From NCBI RefSeq assembly GCF_014699005.1, contig NZ_JACWZY010000038.1:1-61664 (forward strand): DNA of 61,664 nt. The letters run 5' to 3'. The notes below the pieces were generated by a model, which was given only the letters and a program-made list of their open reading frames with translations, made no database searches and had not been told where the DNA came from. Shown here in pieces: positions 17,381 to 27,042 of this stretch (positions are counted from its first letter, which is position 1; each line of letters opens with the position of its first letter). The position numbers and the translations under genes are program-made. The stretch comes from Spirosoma profusum. Lineage in GTDB: Bacteria; Bacteroidota; Bacteroidia; Cytophagales; Spirosomataceae.

Positions 17381-20320
17381 ATGGTGTTTTTCGATTGGCG
17401 GCTAACTGGAAAAACAGTCATTCTGAGCCTGATGATCTGGGTGCTCCCCAGTTGGACATTGGGACAGGTAAAGCAGTTTAATCTGACCCGACTTCGGTTA
17501 CCTCAGGAAGTACCGGCCAACAGCGTTCGAAGACTGCTGATCGACAAAAAAGGATTCGTCTGGATTTTCACCCTAAATAATTCCTTTTACCGATTCGACG
17601 GCCATTCGGTGACCAAAGCGGAAGCTATGCTTTCCGAAGGAGTCCTCGCCTATAGCACGCTTAGACCCCATATCGACGATCAAAATCAGCTCTGGATCGG
17701 CGATCTGGAGAAAATGATACGTATTAACCTCAATACGTTGACTATCCATCCCTTTACACTTCCAGTAACTGGCCGATGGAGCGATAAGAAGATTGCTGAT
17801 ATCACCAGCGATGGGCAAACCATCTACCTGTCGACCGAAGTAGGGCAACTGTTTGCTGGCAACGCCGAAAAGGGCTTCCACCAAATCGTCGACGTAGCGA
17901 AAATTTTTGGCGTTTCCTCTATTTCCCGCCTTGCTTTTTTTGAGTCGTCGCTCTATTTCACGGTAGCTAATCAGGGGCTTTTCAAGCGGGATAGCCTTGG
18001 GCGAGTCGTCCGCATCTCCATTTCTGGAACTGATGAAAAACAACCCACGAACTACCGTTGGCTGCAATCAGATGGTACGTCGCTGTTTGCCCAGGATCAT
18101 AACGGCAGATTGGTTCAGATTCTGAAACACCAGGCAAAGCACGTAGCGTTAGGTCAAATTACTTCAGACTGGAATCTGTATCCACTGCAAGACGGTTATT
18201 TTGTTCGTTTTTTGGACAACCAAACCCTGATCCTAAGACTGGTAAATGACCAATTGGTGGTAACGGATCGGATTGCTACGTCAACCCGGCATCGGGAAGA
18301 TAAAAGTGGTTTATTTCTGCGTAACAGCCTGGGCGTTTACCAAATTGGACCCGTTCAGAAAGAGTTATTTGCGGGCAATCAACAGCTGAAAGCGTTCAAC
18401 GCTCAGAACATTAGTATCCGGCATATTGCCCAACATAGAGGCACGCTGTATCTCGGTACGTATGAAGGTTTCTTCAGGGTTGATGCCAAAAAAAACGCCC
18501 GGCGACTCACCAACACAATTGTTTACACCAGTTTTGCCGATCAGCGGGGTACTATCTGGCTGGGAACGGAAGGCGGTGGGCTGAAACAGTTGACAAGTCA
18601 TGATAGTGTCCGTTCGGTGGAGGCCGTCAATACGTTGGGCAATGCCTATATCACCTGTATTGAATCGCTTGACCCGATTAGACTGATCGTCGGTACGTAT
18701 CAGGGCTTCTACGTGTTCGATATACGCCAGAAAAAATGGAACCGGCTGGTTTTCAGCAACGATACGTATCAAATAAACGAATCTAAAATTCGTAAGCTTC
18801 GAAAAATCGGTAACCGGATTTACTTCTGCGGAGAGAAAGGAATTGGGTTTTTGGATACTGAGAACATGACAAAAATCAATACCTTACCCGGTCTGGCTCC
18901 CAGTTATTCCATTTACGACTTTTTGCTACGTGATTCAACGCTCTGGCTGGCAACGGCCAGGCATGGCCTGGTGGGATATAACCTGACCAGCCATAAATTA
19001 AAGTCCATCGAAAGCCGTGACAGTTTGATCGGCAAAACGGTTTTTAATGTGCTTTCGGCTCGTAATTACCTCGTATGCGGTACGGAAGCAGGCCTTAGTC
19101 TGGTTGATTTGACTACGCGCCGGATCAAGAATTTTACGACTGACGATGGACTGCCCAGCAATGAATTTAATCAGGGTGCCCAGTGGATCGATGGTGATAC
19201 GCTCTACCTGGGTACGATTCAGGGGGTGACTTACTTTACGGTTGCCGATTTGCTAACGTATCAGCGAAAAACGACGGTAAAACCGATTCTTTCTTCACTA
19301 CTGATTACGAACGTATCAGGAGGCATTAACCGGCAGATTTATAACCTCGCTTACCAGCCCGACAGTATCGTGCCCCTTCAAGCCTCAGAACGCGTACTGG
19401 CCTTTCGGTTTAGTACCCCGCCCGAGCTGGAAGCCAGTCCGCTGATGTACCAATTGAATGATCAGAGCCAGTGGATACCCATTTCGGGTAATACGTTAAC
19501 CCTGGCCGGGCTAGGTGCTGGCTTGAATCAACTCCGCTTTCGGTATCAGCAGGAGATAAACGAAAGCCCATTTCAGTTTCGGATAGCTCCTTTTTTTTAC
19601 GAAACCTGGTGGTTTATTCTCCTGCTGCTCGTGCTTGCTGGCCTGCTGGTATACCTGTATATCCGTTTTCAAGTACAGCGAATTCGGGCTGAACAGGCCA
19701 TTCGCACCCGGATCTCCAGCGACTTGCATGATGAGTTGGGCGGGTTGCTGACGGGAATTTCGCTCCAGGCCGATTACCTGATGTATTCCGAAAATAAAGA
19801 GCAGCACCACCAGAAATACCTCGACCGGATTGCGACTGCCAGCAAAAAAGCGACAAGTACCATGAGCGACATGGTCTGGTCGATTGATTCGCGCAATGAC
19901 GACTGGGAAAGCCTCATCCTGCGCATGAAAGAATTTGCTTATACGTTGGCGGAGACGGCTTCAATTCAGCCAGAGTTCAACATCGAGGGCGATTTAACTG
20001 ATAAAAAACTGCATCCGCAGGTACGCCAGAACCTGTATCTTTTTCTGAAGGAAACAGTCCATAATGTGTGTAAACACGCCAAAGCCTCGCGGATGATAAT
20101 CAGCTTATTTGTTGGAAGTCAACACGTTGTGCTGACCATCGCGGATAACGGGCTTGGCCTTAAGGGCCATAACGTATCATCGGGTCAGGGACTCAGCAAT
20201 TTACGACTAAGGGCGCAACGCCTGAATGGTACGTTGACATTTGAAGATCGACAACCGGGCCTACTGGTGCAACTTCAGTTTAACCCCAAAAAACTACCCG
20301 TTGGGGTAAGAAAAATCTAA
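17381..20320 (+). CDS. Propeller-type sensor histidine kinase (HisKA_3)
   Basis: A signal segment (VILSLMIWVLPSWTLGQ) is followed by about 650 residues of two-component-regulator propeller repeats (FVWIFTLNNSFYRFDG, LWIGDLEKMIRI, GTIWLGTEGGGLKQL, LPSNEFNQGA). After that come a Y_Y_Y-like domain near residue 650-735 and one membrane segment (WWFILLLLVLAGLLVYLYI). The cytoplasmic part is a NarL-type kinase: SSDLHDELGGLL carries the phospho-accepting His at about residue 783, and the ATPase domain has LKETVHNVCKHAKAS and IADNGLGL. Periplasmic propeller kinases of this type often sense cell-envelope or glycan signals. Only 22 bp separate it from the response regulator gene, so they form an operon and a cognate pair. 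ATG 17381 is preferred to TTG 17369. Confidence 0.9.
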   Translation: MVFFDWRLTGKTVILSLMIWVLPSWTLGQVKQFNLTRLRLPQEVPANSVRRLLIDKKGFVWIFTLNNSFYRFDGHSVTKAEAMLSEGVLAYSTLRPHIDDQNQLWIGDLEKMIRINLNTLTIHPFTLPVTGRWSDKKIADITSDGQTIYLSTEVGQLFAGNAEKGFHQIVDVAKIFGVSSISRLAFFESSLYFTVANQGLFKRDSLGRVVRISISGTDEKQPTNYRWLQSDGTSLFAQDHNGRLVQILKHQAKHVALGQITSDWNLYPLQDGYFVRFLDNQTLILRLVNDQLVVTDRIATSTRHREDKSGLFLRNSLGVYQIGPVQKELFAGNQQLKAFNAQNISIRHIAQHRGTLYLGTYEGFFRVDAKKNARRLTNTIVYTSFADQRGTIWLGTEGGGLKQLTSHDSVRSVEAVNTLGNAYITCIESLDPIRLIVGTYQGFYVFDIRQKKWNRLVFSNDTYQINESKIRKLRKIGNRIYFCGEKGIGFLDTENMTKINTLPGLAPSYSIYDFLLRDSTLWLATARHGLVGYNLTSHKLKSIESRDSLIGKTVFNVLSARNYLVCGTEAGLSLVDLTTRRIKNFTTDDGLPSNEFNQGAQWIDGDTLYLGTIQGVTYFTVADLLTYQRKTTVKPILSSLLITNVSGGINRQIYNLAYQPDSIVPLQASERVLAFRFSTPPELEASPLMYQLNDQSQWIPISGNTLTLAGLGAGLNQLRFRYQQEINESPFQFRIAPFFYETWWFILLLLVLAGLLVYLYIRFQVQRIRAEQAIRTRISSDLHDELGGLLTGISLQADYLMYSENKEQHHQKYLDRIATASKKATSTMSDMVWSIDSRNDDWESLILRMKEFAYTLAETASIQPEFNIEGDLTDKKLHPQVRQNLYLFLKETVHNVCKHAKASRMIISLFVGSQHVVLTIADNGLGLKGHNVSSGQGLSNLRLRAQRLNGTLTFEDRQPGLLVQLQFNPKKLPVGVRKI

Positions 20321-20342
20321 GTCTGACTTCCCAACTTGCGCC

Positions 20343-20972
20343 ATGTTTTCACTTGCTCTTATCGAAGATAATCCCGAAATCCGGTCGGTACTCACCGTTT
20401 ATTTGGGTGAATTGCAGGGATACGATCTGGTGCTGACAGCTGGCTCTTATGAGGATTTTGAGCAAAACTGGAAAAAGAAACACCTCGATATTGTCATCTG
20501 CGACATCGGTTTACCCGGTAAATCGGGCATCGACCTGGCCTGGAAAATCAAGGAAATATCACCGGCTACGCAGATTCTGATGTTCACCGTGTTCGACGAT
20601 CACGACAACGTATTCCGGGCGTTGTGTGCAGGTGCGTCGGGTTATCTGCTCAAAAATACGCCCCTCTCCAAACTAAAATTCGCGCTGGATGATCTGATGG
20701 AAGGCGGAGCGGCCATGTCGCCGACCATTGCCCGGCAGGTGCTCGACTTTTTCAACGCTCCTCGTCCAACGACTGTTCAGCCCGAGCGACTCACACCACG
20801 GGAGCTGGAAATTGCGTCCCTGATTCGTGAAGGTTTACCCAATCAGCAGATTGCCGACCGACTGTTTGTGAGCGTAAATGCCGTCAAATACCACATCAAG
20901 AATATCTACCTCAAGCTTCAGATCAACAGCCGCGAAGAACTGATTCGTAAATACACGTTTTCGCTACGTTAG
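20343..20972 (+). CDS. NarL/FixJ-family response regulator
   Basis: Receiver domain at residues 3-120, with acidic pocket E8/D9, phospho-acceptor Asp54 (VICDIGLPGKSG) and conserved Lys104 (GYLLKN). A LuxR-type HTH follows at about 145-197 (LTPRELEIASLIREG, NQQIADRLFVSVNAVKYHIK). The partner is the upstream propeller kinase, 22 bp away. The next gene on the same strand is the giant secreted protein at 21.2 kb, and a 16-bp palindrome stands between them, so this regulator probably controls that gene. Confidence 0.93.
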   Translation: MFSLALIEDNPEIRSVLTVYLGELQGYDLVLTAGSYEDFEQNWKKKHLDIVICDIGLPGKSGIDLAWKIKEISPATQILMFTVFDDHDNVFRALCAGASGYLLKNTPLSKLKFALDDLMEGGAAMSPTIARQVLDFFNAPRPTTVQPERLTPRELEIASLIREGLPNQQIADRLFVSVNAVKYHIKNIYLKLQINSREELIRKYTFSLR

Positions 20973-21045
20973 TACGTCTACGTCTTATTCACCTGTTCTA
21001 AAGACGTAGCATTTCCTCAAAAAAAGAATTTCAGGTGCTGAAAAA

Positions 21046-21061
21046 CTACCCGCGCGGGTAG
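21046..21061. promoter_or_regulatory. 16-bp perfect palindrome, candidate operator
   Basis: CTACCCGCGCGGGTAG reads the same on both strands and lies 90-130 bp before the start of the giant secreted protein gene. It follows the NarL-type regulator gene. A close variant, CTACCCGTTGGGGTAAG, with the same A-rich left flank, lies at about 20297 inside the end of the kinase gene. The size and symmetry suit a dimeric LuxR-type protein. Binding is inference. Confidence 0.5.
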
Positions 21062-21174
21062 GAAATCGCGCTGCTACGTCCGCTAGCTTTGGTACGTTGG
21101 ACCCGCTCTCTCAATAGGGAACGTAGCTGGCTGCTATGCCCCGTTTTTACCTCCTTCTATCGGCTCAATCGCGT

Positions 21175-24100
21175 ATGACTCAACCTTTATTTTCTGGAAT
21201 TAGCCTACCTCTGTGGGTAGTCAGGCTCGTTTTTTTGACAGGATTGTGGCTAAACGTAGTGAGCCTGACGCCACTGGCCGCCCAGACTCCGCGGAGGGCT
21301 GACGTGGGCATCCGTTTTTCTGAGGAGATACCCACGGTCATTCCCGGTAGAGTAACCCCATACTTTTATACTATTTCTATCTCGAATACAGGCCCCGATG
21401 ACGCGGTCAATGTTAATTTAACGGATATAGTACCCGAACCGTTGATGATTAGGTATTCGACGACTAGCTACAGTAATGGGACAATTTTTTCCGACCCAAT
21501 CGTGCCGGGAACAAACACTATCCACACAACGGTAGTTACTCTGCGCGCAGGAGATACAGCACGTATTCGGGTTGCGGTAGATATTCCACCATCGAGTACT
21601 GGCACCTTGAGCCACTCGGCGACAGTAACGGTTCAACAGCCCAACACTTCAGATACAAACCCAACCAACAATTCGATTATTGCCGCCATCCAATTGACAC
21701 CCCAGGCTGACCTGGCTGTTACGCTCATCAATAGTCAGACGTCAGTTCAGGCGGGTAGTCCCGTTACGTACACAATGGTAGTTGCCAATAAGGGCCCCTC
21801 GAATGCGCCCAATGCGCGGGTGTCAAATGCCTTTTCAGCTAGCATGACGGGGATGAGCTGGACCGCAACAGGTTCGGGAGGTGGTAATTTAACCCCAACT
21901 TCTGGCGCGGGTATGCTAAATCAGGACGTAAGTTTGCCATTCAGGGGTTCGGTAACGTTAGTGGTAACAGGCACGCTGGCGCCAACCGCTACGGGTAACC
22001 TGGTCCACACCGCTACGGTGGCGGCCCCGAATGGGGTAAGTGATCTTGACTTAAGCAACAATGTGGCGACGGATACCGACGTCATTATTCCCCCACCCAC
22101 CATCACGGGGTTTGCTGCCAGTCCGTCTCCTGTTTGTGTGGGTAGCCCTATGACGTTCACCGCGACAGTGGGCAACGTCACGGGCAGCTATGCGTACACG
22201 CTCGCGGGTAGCATTGGCTCCGTCCAGTCGGGTACTGCCAGGGGCAACTTCAGCCAGAGTCTGACGGCTGTGGCGATGGGTCAGCAGAGTTTCACGCTGA
22301 CGTTAAGCAGCGGTGGTCAGTCGCTCACCGCCAGCACATCTGTAACGGTTAGTAGTTTACCCGTCGCATCGCTGACCAGCAATGGTCCTTTAAGTTGCAC
22401 ACTTACCAGTGTAACGCTGATGGCATCGGGTGGGAGCAGTTATACGTTTGCCAATGGAAATGGAACACTCAGCACACCAGGATCGTCCAGTACTTTGGTG
22501 GTCAATCGCCCCGATACGTATTCAGTTAGGGTGGCCAATGTCAATGGCTGCGTAAGTACCACAACAACAACGGTGGGTAGTACGTCAATCGCCATTGCTG
22601 TTACTAATCCGTCGGTTACAACCGCCATACAGGATAGGACCTTCAGTCAGCTATTTTCGGCCAGTGAAGGGCTATCCCCTTATAGTTTTAGCGTGGCCAG
22701 TGGCAACCTGCCCACAGGATTAAATCTATCCACACAGGGCGATCTGAGTGGTATAGCTACCCAAATCGGCAGCTTTTCGATTACGGTCAGTGCTATTGAC
22801 CCTAACGGCTGCCAGGGCACTAGTTCGGCGTATTCGCTGAGCGTGAGCGCGCCTAACATTCGTTACGTAAAGCCGGTAGCTAGTGGTAATGGCAGCGGCA
22901 ACTCGTGGGCTAATGCTTCGGGCGATTTACAGGCCATGATCAATGCCGCGAATGTGCAACAGGTCTGGGTAGCTCGCGGTACGTATAAGCCAGGAGGTAA
23001 TGCCAACACCAATACTACCATCAGCTTTTCGATGAAGAATGGGGTGGCCATTTACGGCGGGTTTGAGGGTAATGAAACGAGTCTTGATCGACGGGTGTTA
23101 GGTCATCCTTCTAGCTCGACTTTATCAGGGAACATTGGTCGGTTGAATGACCAGAGTGACAATAGTCACGTCGTTGTTGCCAGCGCGGCCCTTGACACGA
23201 CTGCCGAGTTGGATGGTTTCGTTATCAGCGATGCCTATAATTATAGTGGTGCTGGAGGAGGTATGTACTTTAGTGCCAGTAGTCCGAAGCTGCGTAATCT
23301 GATATTGACCAGAAATCACGCAATCTATGGAGCAGGTATGTACATCTTTAACGGTAGCCGACCCTTACTAATCAATTGCGAGATTAGTAGTAATTCGGCT
23401 GGTTCAGGAGCTGGTATTTACAACTATAGCGGAAGCCGGACCAGTTTAACGAATTGTGTGATTCGTGACAACGCTACGGTAAATAATGGTGCCGGTGCCG
23501 GGATTGATAATGTAGCAAGTAGTAGCCTCGTTTTAACGAACTGTGTGATTAGTAGCAATTATTCGCTTTCTGGAGGCCCAGGTAGCGGTCTACATAATTA
23601 TAATGACTGCTTTATTAGTCTTTTCAATAGTACGCTTGCTGGTAATTACGGAGGTCCAGGAGCCGCTGTCTATAATATGGGCGTTCTTCAATTGAGCAAC
23701 TGTGTGCTATGGAATAATACCTCTGATCCGATAGATAACTCGGACGGACAGTCCATAACGGCTACCTATAGCCTCTTTGAACAGGGTACTGTCAGCAATA
23801 GTATTTCAGGACCAACTAATTTAACGACCAATATTTCTCCTTTCCGTTCAGATACGGATCTACGGCTTAATGCCTGCTCCAATGCTATCAATAGTGGTGA
23901 TCCCAATGCTACCACTGCCACTAGTGGCATCATTGACCTGGCCGGAAATCCGCGCTTTTACAACGGGGGACGTATCGACATGGGCGCGTATGAGTTTCAG
24001 GCAACTCCCACCAGCATTTCCATCACTAATCCGGCTGTTACAACCGCTACCCAAGGTGTAGCTTTTAGCCAGTCTTTCACGGCCATCGGAGGGCAGTCTC

Positions 24101-26052
24101 CCTACAGCTTTAGTTTGGCCAGTGGCAGCTTACCCGCCAGTCTGAGCTTATCTGCAATGGGCATTTTATCCGGTACGCCAAGCCAAACCGGGACTTTTCC
24201 AATCAGCGTCAGCGCCACCGACGCTCAGGGCTGTGCGGCAACAGGTACGATCTATAGCCTGACCGTTATCAATGCTACCCCCACTATCTCCGGGTTGGCC
24301 GCTACGTCATCTACCGTCTGCGTGGGTTCTCCGGTAACGGTTACCGCCACGGTGGGCAATGTAACGGGTAGCTACGTCTATACCTTAACCGTCGGTGCTA
24401 TAAGTCTAACCGGTACCCAGAATAGCCCAACCTTTAGCCAGAGTCTGACGGCGGCTGGGTCGGGGAGTCAAACCATTACGTTAATCATAGAAGCGAGTGG
24501 ACAACGTACCAGCGTCACTACGTCCCTAACGGTCAACCCTAACCCAACGCCCAGCCTTTCGGCGACTCCAAGTGCTACGTTGACTTGTGCCCAGACTTCA
24601 CTGACCCTGACGGCGGGGGGCGGCACTACGTATGTTTTCAGCGGGCCAGAAGTAGTAAGTCAGAATTCTACGGCGGGTACGGCAGTCATTAACGCCAGTG
24701 GAACGTATTCGGTCAGCGTCACTACGTCGGGCTGCACAGCTACTACGTCGATACAAATAAGTCAGGATAACGTAGCACCCCCGGTGAGCATCAGCCCTTC
24801 AATCGGAACGCCGACCGGTACTACGTTAAGCTGTACTACGCCCTCCGTAAGTTTGTCCGCCGTGGGCAGTGGTACGTATCGCTGGAGCACGGGGGCCGCT
24901 ACGTCAGTAATCAGTGTTACGTCGGCGGGTACGTATTCTGTTACGTTGACGGGGGCCAATGGCTGTACGGCTATTGCCAGTACGTGGGTTACTTATCAGA
25001 ACTGCGCACCTACCCTGGCAAATGCTATTCCGCCCCAATCGGCTACGTTGGGCAACGCGTTCAGTTACCCCATTCCGGCCACTACGTTCACCGATGCTGA
25101 AACGCCGAATAGTCTCACGCTGTCGGTAATAGGACTGCCCGCCGGGCTGAGCTTTGTTTCCCCAAATAACATAACGGGTACACCGTCTACTACCCTGGGT
25201 TCGCCTTTTACCGTAACAGTAACGGCTATTGATTCGGGTGGTTTGTCGGTCAGTACCAGTTTTGTTCTGACGGTGCAGCCCCGCAGTTTTGCGATTACCG
25301 GAGTCACTATGCTGGATTGTAATCATACGGACTACTACGAACGACGTATCAATTTCATGGTAAGCTATGAGGAGACCAATGGTCAGCCGATCAGTCTGTC
25401 GGTGGTTAATGAATTAAGAGCTACTGACTATACCGGACCTTATCAACTTACGGTTTACACTGACAATCCGGTGATTACGATTACCGCCCGACAGCAGGGC
25501 ACGCCGAACGTAGCTAGCTTCAATTACAACTGGCAAGCCAATTGCGCCAACGGGAATCCCAGAGTGGAAAACTCAATTCCACCCCAGTCGGCTACGGTGG
25601 GGCAGGCCTTTAGCTATACCATTCCAGCCAACACGTTCACCGATGCTGAAACGCCCAACAGCCTCACCCTATCAGTGATTGGATTGCCAGCAGGGTTGAG
25701 TTTTGCGGCTCCAATCACTATAATGGGTATGGTTTCGGCTACCGCAAGTTCGTTTTATAGTGTGACAGTGACGGCCACGGATGCCGGTGGTGGGTCGGTA
25801 TCGACAATTCTGCCCCTGAGCGTAGTGAATCCAGGTGGTTGTGCGAGTATGTATACGGTGAAGACGGGCGATTGGAGTGATGTGAGTGTGTGGTCGTGTG
25901 GCCGGTTGCCGCTGGTGAGTGATGCGGTAAGGCTAAACCATACGGTGAGTTTACCGGCCAGTTATCAGGGGCAGGCTTTGCAGGTGATTTATTCGTCTGG
26001 AGGTCGGCTATTGCTGAGTCCTAACAGCCGGTTGCGGCTGGGGGGCAATTAG
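21175..26052 (+). CDS. Giant secreted DUF11/beta-helix/Ig-like protein
   Basis: ATG 21136 (MPRFYLLLSAQS) or ATG 21175 (MTQPLFSGISLPL) can serve; the second gives the more usual signal peptide, ending near LAAQ. Counting from 21136, domains are: two DUF11-like domains (about 56-180 and 190-310; ADLAVTLINSQTSVQAG), Ig-like repeats, a putative-Ig domain (about 490-575), a right-handed beta-helix of the choice-of-anchor Q type (about 574-955; YVKPVASGNGSGNSWANA, NCVISSN, MGAYEF), another putative-Ig, Ig-like repeats, a CADG domain, the two-Cys module (about 1380-1465), a second CADG, and a C-terminal domain (WSDVSVWSCGR, ending NSRLRLGGN). The last third is strongly similar to the gene at 9.8-14.7 kb. 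No recognisable T9SS tail. Likely a surface protein, perhaps polysaccharide-binding given the beta-helix. Confidence 0.85.
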   Translation: MTQPLFSGISLPLWVVRLVFLTGLWLNVVSLTPLAAQTPRRADVGIRFSEEIPTVIPGRVTPYFYTISISNTGPDDAVNVNLTDIVPEPLMIRYSTTSYSNGTIFSDPIVPGTNTIHTTVVTLRAGDTARIRVAVDIPPSSTGTLSHSATVTVQQPNTSDTNPTNNSIIAAIQLTPQADLAVTLINSQTSVQAGSPVTYTMVVANKGPSNAPNARVSNAFSASMTGMSWTATGSGGGNLTPTSGAGMLNQDVSLPFRGSVTLVVTGTLAPTATGNLVHTATVAAPNGVSDLDLSNNVATDTDVIIPPPTITGFAASPSPVCVGSPMTFTATVGNVTGSYAYTLAGSIGSVQSGTARGNFSQSLTAVAMGQQSFTLTLSSGGQSLTASTSVTVSSLPVASLTSNGPLSCTLTSVTLMASGGSSYTFANGNGTLSTPGSSSTLVVNRPDTYSVRVANVNGCVSTTTTTVGSTSIAIAVTNPSVTTAIQDRTFSQLFSASEGLSPYSFSVASGNLPTGLNLSTQGDLSGIATQIGSFSITVSAIDPNGCQGTSSAYSLSVSAPNIRYVKPVASGNGSGNSWANASGDLQAMINAANVQQVWVARGTYKPGGNANTNTTISFSMKNGVAIYGGFEGNETSLDRRVLGHPSSSTLSGNIGRLNDQSDNSHVVVASAALDTTAELDGFVISDAYNYSGAGGGMYFSASSPKLRNLILTRNHAIYGAGMYIFNGSRPLLINCEISSNSAGSGAGIYNYSGSRTSLTNCVIRDNATVNNGAGAGIDNVASSSLVLTNCVISSNYSLSGGPGSGLHNYNDCFISLFNSTLAGNYGGPGAAVYNMGVLQLSNCVLWNNTSDPIDNSDGQSITATYSLFEQGTVSNSISGPTNLTTNISPFRSDTDLRLNACSNAINSGDPNATTATSGIIDLAGNPRFYNGGRIDMGAYEFQATPTSISITNPAVTTATQGVAFSQSFTAIGGQSPYSFSLASGSLPASLSLSAMGILSGTPSQTGTFPISVSATDAQGCAATGTIYSLTVINATPTISGLAATSSTVCVGSPVTVTATVGNVTGSYVYTLTVGAISLTGTQNSPTFSQSLTAAGSGSQTITLIIEASGQRTSVTTSLTVNPNPTPSLSATPSATLTCAQTSLTLTAGGGTTYVFSGPEVVSQNSTAGTAVINASGTYSVSVTTSGCTATTSIQISQDNVAPPVSISPSIGTPTGTTLSCTTPSVSLSAVGSGTYRWSTGAATSVISVTSAGTYSVTLTGANGCTAIASTWVTYQNCAPTLANAIPPQSATLGNAFSYPIPATTFTDAETPNSLTLSVIGLPAGLSFVSPNNITGTPSTTLGSPFTVTVTAIDSGGLSVSTSFVLTVQPRSFAITGVTMLDCNHTDYYERRINFMVSYEETNGQPISLSVVNELRATDYTGPYQLTVYTDNPVITITARQQGTPNVASFNYNWQANCANGNPRVENSIPPQSATVGQAFSYTIPANTFTDAETPNSLTLSVIGLPAGLSFAAPITIMGMVSATASSFYSVTVTATDAGGGSVSTILPLSVVNPGGCASMYTVKTGDWSDVSVWSCGRLPLVSDAVRLNHTVSLPASYQGQALQVIYSSGGRLLLSPNSRLRLGGN

Positions 26053-26322
26053 TGTTTATCTACCCGAGTCATCCCCTCATTCTTCGGAGTGATTGTGCCT
26101 CAGGTATAGCATAGGGTCCTTAGCCAATATCGTAGCCCTTGGGCCGTACGACCTTCCAGTAAGTCGATAGGTTGAAGTCGATCTGGATCGACTAAGATTG
26201 TACCTCATATGGCTGAGGCCGATCGTCAATTCCTGGTTTCTTACCAATCCATAAACCTGAAGGTCGGCCTAACACTTATCAAAAGTCTCTGTTTGGTGAA
26301 CAAACGCTAATGGGAGTTGAGT

Positions 26323-27042
26323 TTAGATGCTGGCAAGCTTGCGTTCCTGGATTTTTCGTAAAAAAGCCCCTTTGTATAACCGGCCCAGCGGAAGTGTGTC
26401 TGTCGCTAGATGAACCTGCTCAGCGTTGTAACTGAGTAGCTTATCCCAGGCAATAATAAACGATTTGTGCACCCGAATGAACTTGTCTTCAGGGAGTTTC
26501 ACCTCCATATACCCTAATTTTTCGGACGCTATGTAGGACTTTTCGTTCGTATGCACCTTTATATAGTCACCCAGCCCCTCGATAAAAATTATGTCCTTCA
26601 GGAAAATTTTTGTTTGATCCCGCCCAACCTTAAAAAACATATACGTCTCCTCATAGCGACTGGGAATCTGATGAAATACCTCAGGGCTTTTTTGATGATG
26701 CAGGTACTTTGAAACGGCTCTCATGAACCGTTCCTGGGTGATCGGTTTAACTAAGTAATCTACAACATCTAGTTCAAAGGCAGTGGCTGCGTACTCCCGG
26801 TAGGCCGTCGTCAGAATAATCTTTGGACCGGTCTTCAAGGAACGTATCAAATCAAGACCAGACATTTTTGGCATCTGAATATCGAGGAAAGCGAGGTCAA
26901 CCGGGTTTGTCTGCAAAAACGTGAACGCATCGACCGCATTGTCTAGGGAGGCTAAGACAGTAAAACCGGCCAGATTGGAAAGATGCTCCATGAGTAGCGC
27001 CCTGGCTGGTGCTTCATCATCAACGATTAAGCAATTAGTCAT
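26323..27042 (-). CDS. LytTR-family response regulator
   Basis: Receiver domain with acidic residues VDDE at 7-10 and phospho-acceptor Asp54 (LAFLDIQMPKMSG), followed by a LytTR DNA-binding domain at about 135-235 (IIFIEGLGDYIKVHTNEKSY, FIRVHKSFII). Its ATG overlaps the end of the LytS-type kinase gene by 8 bp, so the two are translationally coupled. LytTR regulators bind direct repeats upstream of target genes; none was identified here. The divergent DoxX-like operon is a possible target. Confidence 0.93.
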   Translation of the reverse strand: MTNCLIVDDEAPARALLMEHLSNLAGFTVLASLDNAVDAFTFLQTNPVDLAFLDIQMPKMSGLDLIRSLKTGPKIILTTAYREYAATAFELDVVDYLVKPITQERFMRAVSKYLHHQKSPEVFHQIPSRYEETYMFFKVGRDQTKIFLKDIIFIEGLGDYIKVHTNEKSYIASEKLGYMEVKLPEDKFIRVHKSFIIAWDKLLSYNAEQVHLATDTLPLGRLYKGAFLRKIQERKLASI

